NCBI GenBank assembly: GCA_024449915.1
Contig: JAMZAV010001845.1
Span: forward strand, 124,001-188,000
Length of the DNA stretch: 64,000 nt
Reading direction: 5' to 3'
Origin: Sweltsa coloradensis
Lineage: Eukaryota; Arthropoda; Insecta; Plecoptera; Chloroperlidae
A program made the position numbers and the translations under genes. This document shows positions 54,736 through 64,000 of this stretch, one piece after another. Each line of letters opens with the position of its first letter. The first letter of the stretch is position 1. The notes beneath the pieces were generated by a model that saw nothing but the letters and a program-made list of their open reading frames with translations, was not told where the DNA came from and did not search any database.

Positions 54736-55451
54736 TTTAAGCGAGCGAAGCGAGCGTTTCCATTTGACTCTGCCAGAAAAATTAGTCACTGGTTTTGTTT
54801 TTTGTTTTTTTTTTTTGTTTGTTTGTTTGTTTGTATGTCTCGCCATAACGTTCGAACGGAGGCTCGGATCGAGTTGAAATTTTGACCATCCGCAAGCTTC
54901 GTTCTCGATTGAATGCCATTAGTTTTGTGGCAAAATCGTTCAAAAAGTTAAAAAGTTACATTAAAGTTAATCGAAAGTTTTTTTTTTTCAAACTAAACGG
55001 CGACAAAATCTGAGGTGACCAAATCATTTAGAATGTCCGTCCGGTCACGAATTTGTTAATTTTATTTTGATCCGATAAGTAGTGTAGATGGAAATTACAT
55101 TACAACAAAAGTAACGTTGCCATGGCAACGAAAAGACGCTCGAAGTTTCTAATGCACTGCCACCTAGAAGTAATCAAAATACTTTCGAGGAAGCAGTCTA
55201 TTATTTGTCACCAAAGAGTTTAAATAGTTTTTCCAAGTAGTCAAGGTCCTCTAGATGGCGGTGGATTTTATCCACAAAGTAAAGGTTTGCACACGGGTTT
55301 ACCCAAATACCTTGGCAACAATAAATAATATTGGAAACATGGCCCTGTGGACAGCGGATCTCGCGAATTTTTAAATTTAAAAAAATGTGCAATGTGGGTC
55401 TAGCTATAGCACGTGCTCGCTTATCAACGCGTCCAACTGAGCGTTTCCTAG
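54736..55451 (+). mobile_element. Helitron-like element inserted in a foldback unit, 716 bp
   Basis: It begins TTTAAGCGAGCGAAG after A and ends with hairpin AACGC/GCGTT and TCCTAG before T. The neighbouring unit near 54570 shows the uninterrupted ATAATTGTTTAG target, so insertion was precise between A and T with no duplication, as Helitrons do. The interior differs from the 29235 family except for the termini. Confidence 0.7.
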
Positions 55452-57346
55452 TTGTTTAGTTCGTGTGCCTTTCGTGATAGAGTATTGCGGTAAACTGTAT
55501 TCTATTTAGTAAAAGCATACATAGTTTTTGCACCCACCTGGCAGGTCCTGGTAGGCTTCAGAGGGCGTCTGGGGCGTCGCGACGCCCTATAACGTTGATA
55601 ATGATGCATTTATTTTTCTCTGTTGTGCCTTTTGTGATGGAGTATTGTGTAAACTGTAATCTATTAAGTAATAGTTTAAACGTCTTTATTACCTTCCTTG
55701 CTGGTCTTGGTGTGCTGCAAAGGGCGTTGAGAGCGTTGTTACGCCTTGCACAGGCTGTCCAAAATCACGATTGCACAAGACACAAAATATTCTCTGGCCC
55801 ACTCACTTTATTTAGTTGGAAGGTTTTATAGAGCAAGTATTTACTTTTTATGCATTATAACAACAAACTAAAGTCGGTGAAGGAAGTTTCACAGATGTAT
55901 AGTTCCAGATTTGAACCATAGATGGTGTTAATTAAGGAAGCAGGAACTATTTTATGAAGTGCAGCCGTTATAGGGCGTCGCGACGCCCCCGACGTCCTCT
56001 GAAGCGTACCAGGACCTGCAAGGGGGGTGCAAAAACCTTGTATACTATTACTTAATAGAATACAGTTTACCACTATACTCTATCACAAAAGGCACACGAG
56101 ATAAAAAATCACCCTCTTAAAAACGTTAAAGGGCGTCGCGACGCCCCCGACGCCCTCTGAAGCCTACCAGGACCTGCAAGGAGGATGCAAAAACTATGTA
56201 TGCTATTACTTAATAGAATACAGTTTACCGCAATACTCGATCACGAAAGGCACACGAGCTAAACAATAATGCATCTTTATCAACGTTAAGGGCGTCGCGA
56301 CGCCCCCGACGCCCTATGAAGCGTGCCAAGACCTGCAAGGTAGGTGCTAAAAACTTGTATGCTTAAACTCAATGGAATACAATTTACCGCAATACTCTAG
56401 CACGAAAGGTACACAAGATAAAAATTCATCCCTCTTTTTAAAAAACCGTTTTAGGGCGTCGTGACGCCCTAAAACGGTCCCCGACGCCCCCGACGCCCTC
56501 TGAAGCGTGCTAGGACCTGCAATGTCGGTGCAAAAACCATGTATGCTATTATTTAATAGAATACAGTTCACCGCAATACTCTATCACAAAAAGCACATGA
56601 TATCAAAAATCATCCCTCTTAAAAAACGTTATAGGGCGTCGCGACGCCCTCTTAAGCGTACCAGGACCTGCAAAATAGGTGCAAAACATTTATATGCCAT
56701 TACTTAATAGAATGTAGTTTACCGCAACACTATCACGAAAGGCACACGAGATAAAAAATCATCTCTCTTTAAAAACGTGTAAGGGCGTCGCGACCCCCCC
56801 GATGCCCTCTGCAGCATAGCATGACCTGCAAGGAAAGTGCAAAAAACTTGTATCCTACTACCTAATAGAATACAACTTACCGCAAAACTCTTTCACGAAA
56901 GATGCACGGGATACCTGTTGCCCCCCTACTACTTGATGTAGGTATACAGTAGGCCTAATTGTGTTTAAGAAACTTATGTTTTATTAAATAATGCACAGCA
57001 TAACTTGCTATTGAAAAAAATATTGTGTATTTCTACCATGGACAGTAAGGAAACCTCTGTTAATATGATGCAATTTAGAACGTGAGCTCTACATAACGAT
57101 AAAAAGTTGACCTGTTAGCATCCATCTTTATGCTAAGGTTGCCCTTTTAATATTGATAGTTTCAGTGTAGTGCCTAATATTTTTCCGGATTTGATATTGA
57201 TATTTGATATTGAAAATATCTCTACTATTATTGAACCAGTTTCAGTTCTATTGATTATGATCGGGCTATGCGATTCTTCATTTTTGATGTCGAGTCCGAT
57301 TCCGAATCCTAAAGATTACTCAATTTCGAATCCGAGTCGAGTCCCA

Positions 57347-58533
57347 CAGGCGCGGTTTTACGGGGCGGCCTGATTAGGTCCGGGGCGCCCTTGAATTCTC
57401 TTGATAATTGTTTCCAAATTCATATTTTTTCTTTTAAATAGGCCCTATATGGAAAGCGTTAAACGTCTCATTGTTTATCTGTCAACTTAAAAGTTATTTT
57501 TTATCAGATCATCCATGTGTTACACGAGATCCCGCTGCGATACCTCCCTTTGACTGCCAAAGTCGCAGTGAATAAATAATAATAATAATAATAATAAATA
57601 TTAATAAATAAGAATAAATAAATAAAAAATAAATTATCGGTGGTGACGTAGCCAACGTACTCGTAGTCTCCTGCGAGTACGGGCTTAGTAGGCAGCTCAA
57701 GAAAACCCAGACTCGGTTATCGATAAGTTTTCACCTATAAAAGATCGGCGTTTACCTTGTAAATTCTATTCATCTATTGACATTTTTGCTAATTCCATTA
57801 GACAAAACAAACGAAGCTTTAATTTTCTAAACCAATACAACTTGTAAGTTGAAAGAATTTCTTAGCTTTGAGCCACATATTACTTGTTTGTGAGATCAAA
57901 ATTAAAATTAAAACTGAATTTATATATTGTGCCCAGTAAATAAATATACTCATAAAATACCCCCTTGAAATCCCCAGAATTTCCGGACAGTCAAAAATAC
58001 ACCTTCTAAAACACACAAACATTTTAAAAAGGCCCTGCGGGTAGGGACCCCACTATTTTTACTTCGAACTCGAACTTTCCCAGTTAAAAAAAACGAACTT
58101 CGAACTTTACAAAAATTTTGAACTGTATCGAACTCGAACCCAACTTAAAAGTATATCAAACCGTCATAATAGGTAAAATAGTGATAAATCTGGACTGGCA
58201 CCTCCACCAAGAAAGTATATAACTTCTGGACCGGCACCTCCACCATCCATTTTTTCGTTTTAAGCTTTGTACCTGTAAACTGAGAACCATTTTTTGACTT
58301 GTCAAATAACACGTGTCCTCACACCACTATAAATAAGTAAAAAATATATATTTATTTATTTTTAATCGAACTTCGAACTTTTTTTCGATCTCGAACCGAA
58401 CTCGAACTTAAAAAAAGTTTGAGTTTGAATTTCGCACGTTCGCACATACATTACCTACGGGGCATTCCCCACAAACCCCCCCTGGCCAAACTAGTTGGGC
58501 CGCCCCAAGTTTTTGGGTCTAGAACCGTGCCTG
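57347..58533. mobile_element. hAT-type non-autonomous element, 1187 bp, TSD GAGTCCCA/GAGTCCGA
   Basis: The ends CAGGCGCGGTTTTACGGGG and a right end whose complement reads CAGGCACGGTTCTAGACCC, both leading into GGGGCGGCC, are flanked by 8 bp copies differing at one base. An inner GAACTCGAAC/GTTTGAGTTTG pair (58055-58440) suggests a further nested element and contains two GGACCGGCACCTCCACC-type motifs. Confidence 0.8.
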
Positions 58534-58692
58534 GAGTCCGAGTCTTAAGTAGGACCTAGATTTTAAAATTCGAACGAGATCGAGCAGAAATGAAAACTGT
58601 CATAATTTTGAGCGAGATAGAGCAAATATCAAGATTGAGCGATCAACATGAAAAATGTTTGTAAATTCACCATTTTAGGCCTTGGCCCTACC

Positions 58693-59051
58693 CAGGGTGC
58701 GAATTGATGGGGGATGGGGGGATTTCCCCCCTCTGGTAATTTCATCCCTGGCTCTGTTTTACTGAAAGGTATCCCTGCCGGGGATGGCTAAATCCCCACC
58801 TCTGGATATCCATCTCATCTCATCTCGTATCAAATGACTTTATCTCGTAATGTTAATAAATAATGGGTGAATTTACACATATTCCTTTTAAAATAATACC
58901 TCAGATTGCTTATAATGCCATCTAGAGGGCAATAAAACCCACAAAAAATTGCCTCCGCCGGCTGGGGCTTTGCCCCAGATCCCTTTCAGCCCACACATAC
59001 AGTACAATACTTGGCCATCCCCCCTCAGCCAAGCCATCAATTTGCACCCTG
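58693..59051. mobile_element. hAT-type MITE, 359 bp, TSD GCCCTACC/GCCCCACC
   Basis: The ends CAGGGTGCGAATTGATGG and complementary CCATCAATTTGCACCCTG are flanked by 8 bp copies (58685-58692 and 59052-59059) differing at one base. A GGCTGGGGCTTTGCCCCAGA motif inside is shared with 61517-62371, suggesting related families. Confidence 0.85.
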
Positions 59052-59261
59052 GCCCCACCTATCATACATTGTCCGTGTGCAAGCTCAAAAGCCAGGCATT
59101 TTGGAAAAGTCATCTCCAGAATAGGCTTGCCTAGGGCCTTGGGTTCCTGGCTTAGCCTATATCTCGCACAATAATAATATTACAAGTATGAAATACAGTG
59201 CATTCTTGTCTTTAAATGTCCAGGGATTCTTCTGATATATTTTTAATCATGTGGGGAAAAT

Positions 59262-59910
59262 GTTTAAAGGGGTATTTAACCGCTAAACTCAAAAAATATA
59301 TTTCATTCAGGCTAACTAGTAATGAATTTAGCAATCAACAGAAAAATTATTGGGGCCACCATGACCTCCCAAAAAATTGTCAAACATGACATTTTTCGAG
59401 CTAGGTCCCATTGGCAAAAATCCCCATAAGAAATAACATGGGGACGATCTTTATGCCCCGTGACCTTGGAGGATTTTGATCCAAAAAAATATTGGCCATA
59501 ATTGACGTACTCGACAGCCTTTTCTGTAAATTCTCTATATTTTGTTTTGTAATTTGAGCAAGTAGTTCGGTCAAAATATGCTGATTACCAGGATGGGGTG
59601 TGATTTTGGAATGCATATTTTTGCGTGTTTGAGGGTATATTTGGGCACAGTTTCAAGACACGATGTTATAAAGGGGCGTTTTAGATTGGTACTATATGCT
59701 CTAGTATCTATGTGGACCAAAAAAGAAGCAGGTTAAAGCCGATTTAGGAAATTTTCCAAAACACCAATTTTCGCCAATTTCTGGATCAAAAAAATTCAAA
59801 AATTAGTGTTAAATCACAGTTACAAGATATAATTTTTTAAACGGTCATTTAAGTGTAGTATTGTGTATCACGTGGTAAAATGTAATTTTTGGGGTTTTTA
59901 GCCCCTTTAA
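59262..59910 (-). repeat. Dispersed repeat family, inverted copy of 9860-10510
   Basis: Read on the minus strand it follows copy A closely (AAAGGGGCTAAAAACCCCAA, CAATTATGGCCAATATTTTT, AAGATCGTCCCCATG, TTTGAGTTTAGCGG). Only one of the two leading blocks is present. Confidence 0.75.
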
Positions 59911-60780
59911 GGGGTAGGCCTAGGCTAGATCTAGGGCCCAGGCTTACGGGATACATTTGGACCTTCATTATCACCATCACTGACCGATGAAAAATCATAA
60001 CAAGATCAATCAAATAAAGTTGCAATGCCACTTTCATAGCCAAACCTGAAGACAATACATCAAAATCATTAATATCAGTTTCGACCTAGGCGCCTAGGGC
60101 CCTAGCCTAGCCTAGACTTACGGGATACATCTGGACCGCCACTTTCTGATGAAAACTCATTAGTAGAGGTACGTGAAAATAGTATTTTGTGAATAGATAC
60201 TACAAAGCGCTATTTTTTCACTTAAAACTACGGTTTACCTGTCCTATTTTATTTTATTTTACATTTGTTTATACACATCTTAATTCAGTTGATATTAATT
60301 CAACCTTGATGACCAAGTTCCAAATTTAAAAATATGAAAAAAGTTCATACACAAGGAATTAAAACTAGCCAAAAAATTGATGCTGCAAAACGCTGAAAAC
60401 CGCACCTCGACTCATTAGGAGATGGATAAAATTTTGCGTCGATGTCATTATAATCTATTTCACCTGACGAAAATCAACCAGCATCAACAATAAATAACTA
60501 TTTCTTGCTATCTCAAGTGTCCAGAAAATACGCGTCGAGAAAAATCCGCCATTTAAGATTTTGCTAGTTCTGTGGAAAGTAGATTTATTGAAAATATATT
60601 GCTTGCGAGAAATTTTGACTTATCGATATCGAAAGCCTTGCAGCACTTTCTGTTAGTGGACTTTGTAACTATAACGCGAAGGCGGCTCGCTCGATCATTA
60701 AACTATGTTGCCACAAATTGAGGAATCGACTTCGAATCCCAAATACTCGACTCAGAATTTCAGGTACTCGCACAGCCCTA

Positions 60781-61516
60781 ATTATACAGAACACAAGCTT
60801 ATGTTTTCATGGCAGCAGGAATTTGGCCTTCATCTTCTTGTGGGCGTGCATTCCGTAGTGTAGCTCCTAGCTTCTTATAACAACTGCACGGGCAAGGAAT
60901 TAACCCAACGGCTTTCCCGAGCGTTGATTCGACGGGCTGGAACAGCGCGCTACATACATTAAAGGTCGTTGTATGAGAATGGTTCATCCAATCACCAAAA
61001 GATCGTGCTCGATGTACTCTATGCTCTCTGCTGCATCCAACGATGTGTTTGCTTGTATCTAGGTCATGTTTCAGCGTGTCTATACTTGAAGGAAAGATAT
61101 GTTGCATTGGTAGGCGGTATGGCGGCGCACGGGCTATTGACGTTACGGCAGTGTAAAATATTTTGATTGATATGACAAAGATGAGGCGTGTGATATTATG
61201 ACACCAAGAAAAATTTGTAGGCGAGTTCATAACCTCTATAGACATTTATTTAGTCTATATTAAGAATTGATTTTAGGTAAATTGGATCATTTTTTAGGAG
61301 CAGCAAACATTCCAACTGGAATGCGCTTTGCACCTCAATTTGCCAAAAAAAAATAATTTTAAGGTTAGCGCGGCACGATTTTAAAAAGAAAGCTGATATG
61401 GGTTACGGTGATATAGTAACTAGGACGGGACTCTTATCCCACCAAAATGTCTAGCTATATGAGGAAGCTGGTGCTATATCTGACCAAGCAGAATCAAATG
61501 CATGCAAGCTTTTGAG
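60781..61516. other. No gene recognised
   Basis: A 148-codon minus-strand open frame (61245-60799) has scattered Cys and His residues but no recognisable domain, and I cannot support it as a gene. The sequence is otherwise featureless. Confidence 0.35.
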
Positions 61517-62371
61517 CAGGGGCGTAGGAATAGGGGGTGCAAGGGGTGCGGTCGCGCCCGGGCCCTGAGCATTGAGGGCCCCGAAGGGGGCCCTCAATGC
61601 CGCGAAGGGGCCCCGAAGAGCGCGAGGGTGTAATTTTTAAATATAAAATGTCTTTATTTTCATTGGAAATTAATTTCTCGATATGACAAAGATGGCACTT
61701 AATTATTGTTTTTTTGAAAGTTCCGCGTATTTTACACCTCTTTGCCCCTTCCCACACCGCAACCGCTCAGCTGAATCCAAACTACAGAGGAAGAATACGT
61801 TTCCGAACACATTTCTTGCGTGCGATGTTCGTCTCTCACTCTCGCTTGCACTCACTAGAAAAAGCTCGCTGGCCCGCGCCGTGGTCGACTACTGAAAGTC
61901 CAGCCCGCCACAACCTGTACGAACTGCCCACGTTTTCCCATGCAGTGGGATGTACTTCAAAGTGCGTTCGGTTCGGGAGTGATAATTTTTCCGCCTGTGT
62001 AGTGTTGTTTACTTCAATTGGTGATTGGTGTTGGGGAACCCAAGAAAGGTCAGTATGAGTGCGTCTCGGCCTAAACATTTAAGCGGTGCAGCAAAAGGCA
62101 AAAATTAAACGAAAGAGAGACGAACAATAGTCTGGGGAAAATTTGTAAAATGCCAAAATTAAGTTTTCCTTTTTTTTAACTAGGCACCGAATTCCACGTC
62201 ACTCACTGTCTCAGATCGCTCTACAGGCTATTTTGAGGGAAAAAAAGGCCCCAAAAAAATTTCGCCTCCGGCGGCTGGGGCTTCGCCCCAGACCCCGTGT
62301 AGCCCACGCAAGTACAGGGGCCCATCAGAAAACCTTGCACCCGGGCCTTTGAGCTACTAGCTACGCCACTG
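61517..62371. mobile_element. hAT-type non-autonomous element, 855 bp, TSD CTTTTGAG
   Basis: The ends CAGGGGCGTAGGA and a right end whose complement reads CAGTGGCGTAGCTAG are flanked by a perfect CTTTTGAG (61509-61516 and 62372-62379). CAGTGGCGTAGC-type ends are classical hAT termini. The subterminal regions contain GGGGCCC-rich palindromes (61560-61620) and CGGCTGGGGCTTCGCCCCAG. Confidence 0.92.
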
Positions 62372-62379
62372 CTTTTGAG

Positions 62380-64000
62380 TACCATTCAATTTAAAATCAG
62401 AACTCTCTGCCATATTCTATGACATTGATATAGTACACATACTTTCATGGGGCAACTGTAAGTTATATTGAACAGTGTTACTCTCTTATAAGATTAGTCT
62501 TTAAGTCCTACAAGCCAGGTAGTTGTCAAGTTAAAAATAAAATAGTTTTATCTCATAACAAAGGTCATAAAAGTTTTTTTATGGAATAAAACATACTTGA
62601 TGAAAAGAATTGTTTTAAATGACTGTATGGTGAATCAGTAAGACTGAGCTTAACTATTTTTTTGCTATAAGTTTAGTGTTAGTAATGACGCTTGTGCCTT
62701 AGCTTAGCTAGTTGGTCAAAATTTTTAGCAACCTTATATGGCAGCAGTTCAAGCTTAATCGGTAATTGAATTGTAATTGACTAATTGCTCTTGTTGGATG
62801 TTGATTCATTTTCTGCTTGTGTAGCTCTACGGAATGAAAAAAGGTGTTAACTTTTAGTATTTTTATTATAATCTTGAAAAGGTTTGCCAACCATGACTGT
62901 GATAGATGTGAAAAGTACTGGCTACCTTTTTAGTAACATCAGACATTAGTTTGCTCTACAACCTTGTTACAATAAGTGTTCTTACATCTATAAAGCAATA
63001 CTTTTTTAATTTCTTTTTTTTTTTACTAGACTTTGTTTACGTTATTGGAATGTGTGTAAGTCTTATCATTTATATGTATTGTAGAGGAGACATTTTGAGT
63101 ACCTAGCCTTGTAAAAATGTAAAAGAAGAGCAGATAGTGTAAAGAGCAAATTATATAATGTGTAGATCTATCAGTCCTATTTTAACTTGACTGAAGTGGA
63201 TACATTATGTATGGTGAATGTAGCCATGTACTACTTTGTTGGCAGATTACTTTATGTTTGAAAATTGTATCTTTTACTTGTGTTTAGTCTAACTCTAATG
63301 CATTAACTTGAAATGAATGTGTAGATAAAGAGTTCCAAGAACTATGTCTTCCATCTCCTAATTTACTCTGATTTAGTTTGTGGACTTTCTAAAAGCACGT
63401 TTATGTTCATAGCATGGTAATTAGGGTGCATATATACATATAAATATGAGTTTTGTCTGTTCACTTGCATTTTCTCTTGGCCAATCACTCGGCAAAGAAT
63501 GTAATAGTTTATTAAAAATATAATATAAAAATGAGTGGGCCCTATTTTTTATGATTTGCAAAGCAAATGGTAAATATTTCAAATGTAAATAGTGCAGTGG
63601 AACTTTGGTCCAACGATCAAGGCAACGATTTCCCATCCCCAATGCTGATTTCACTAACGATTACACTAAGGTCAGATGCATTCGCTGCCATGCTCGAGTC
63701 ATTAGCAGGCGCTGCAGTGGCTACAGTAGGGGTGCGTGGTGTATTGACATGTCTAGAAGCTGTCAGAACTTGGCAGTTTGTTGTCGGCGGGTGCCTTAGA
63801 AAGATTTACGTGTGATCCGCGAAGTGCGTGTTGTTTGTGCAATGTTGCGTTATATAGCGGGTAAACGGCGGGTAAACGTAAATATTAATAAAAAAAATTG
63901 GGCTACTCAATTCTTAACAGGACTGCCAAAAACTTTGAGACAGCAGCCCCGAGCTGCTGTCTTAAATTCCTAATTTCGAGCACTGAATACACCAATTATA
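62380..64000. other. No gene recognised; terminal hairpin
   Basis: AT-rich DNA without coding pattern. A perfect 9 bp hairpin GACAGCAGC/GCTGCTGTC with loop CCCGA lies at 63939-63961. Confidence 0.4.

Larger units (their letters stand above)
53370..56935. mobile_element. Foldback element with multi-unit arms, 3566 bp, TSD ATGTAGGTA
   Basis: The left arm is about eight units (148-180 bp) and the right arm about six inverted units. Each unit carries GGGCGTCGCGACGCCC or a variant, a 16 bp perfect palindrome, at 53530, 53851, 54537, 54697, 55572, then 55974, 56131, 56290 and 56634, plus variants. The outermost units of the two arms resemble each other most. The ends are flanked by ATGTAGGTA (53361-53369 and 56936-56944). 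The centre (55745-55970) is unique and non-coding. Tandem-repeat inverted arms with 9 bp duplications are the hallmark of foldback/TU-type transposons. Confidence 0.8.
57253..60780. mobile_element. Old hAT-like element carrying nested insertions
   Basis: Degenerate ends CGGGCTATGCGATTCTTC (left) and the complement of AGGGCTGTGCGAGTACCTG (right) and matching subterminal ACTCGA/TCGAAT motifs suggest one outer element, about 0.8-1.2 kb without its insertions. The flanks share only ATTAT. Nested inside are 57347-58533, 58693-59051 and 59262-59910. Confidence 0.45.

Noticed and set aside
53530..56797. CRISPR-like array at 53.4-56.9 kb
   Set aside because: The 16 bp palindrome recurs, but the intervening sequence is also repeated rather than unique, the unit is about 160 bp, and the context is eukaryotic.
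60163..60240. Another TAGAGGTA-type MITE starting at 60163
   Set aside because: The start TAGTAGAGGTACGTGAAAAT resembles the family end, but I found no matching right terminus.
57253..60780. Firm 8 bp duplication for the outer hAT-like element
   Set aside because: Flanks GATTATGA and ATTATACA match only with a one-base shift, so the boundary is left tentative.

Overview
This is a window of animal nuclear DNA with one recognisable host gene buried in a very dense, nested landscape of transposable elements. There are no operons or ribosome binding sites. The gene has widely spaced exons with GT/AG splice sites. The AT-rich background is studded with the palindromic octamer TAGGCCTA, and the mobile elements (Penelope-like, R2-superclade LINE, hAT, P/THAP, foldback, tRNA-derived SINE) fit a marine invertebrate. 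I lean towards an echinoderm or other deuterostome, but this is inference and the species is not identified.

Host gene: three plus-strand exons (12891-13119, 26495-26560, 45124-45332) join in a consistent reading frame into the C-terminal part of a ubiquitin-specific protease of the USP10 type, including the catalytic His box. The introns are about 13.4 kb and 18.6 kb. The upstream exons with the catalytic Cys were not found and probably lie outside the window. All other recognisable coding sequence is mobile-element derived and mostly frameshifted.

Layout: 0-6 kb holds LINE, Ty3/gypsy and THAP/P-type transposase remnants. 6.9-12.8 kb holds hAT-type elements, a dispersed tandem repeat and a 423 bp palindrome. 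14.6-18.5 kb is a diverged head-to-head pair of Penelope-like elements. 20.2-24.2 kb is a nearly full-length LINE with restriction-like endonuclease, and a partial copy lies at 38.7-39.7 kb. 26.7-29.1 kb is an 11-copy tandem array of about 226 bp, just downstream of a USP10 exon. 29.9-32.6 kb holds two more Penelope-like elements. 33.0-37.3 kb is a transposon-like unit with about 830 bp inverted ends and an unclassified Cys/His-containing reading frame. 39.8-43.2 kb is a cluster of tRNA-headed SINEs with nested insertions. 43.4-44.4 kb is a hAT transposase relic. 45.9-53.3 kb holds hAT, Tigger-like and Penelope-like pieces. 53.4-56.9 kb is a foldback element with multi-unit arms and an apparent 9 bp target duplication. 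57.3-60.8 kb is an old hAT-like element carrying at least three further insertions. 61.5-62.4 kb is another hAT element.

The strongest structural evidence is target-site duplication. Nine hAT-type non-autonomous elements have termini and 8 bp duplications readable in the sequence, and several insertions can be checked against an uninterrupted copy of the target elsewhere in the window. I found no convincing new multi-gene system. The best candidates for something undescribed are the 53.4-56.9 kb foldback element, the 33.0-37.3 kb long-inverted-repeat element and a hammerhead-ribozyme-like core near 39.93 kb.
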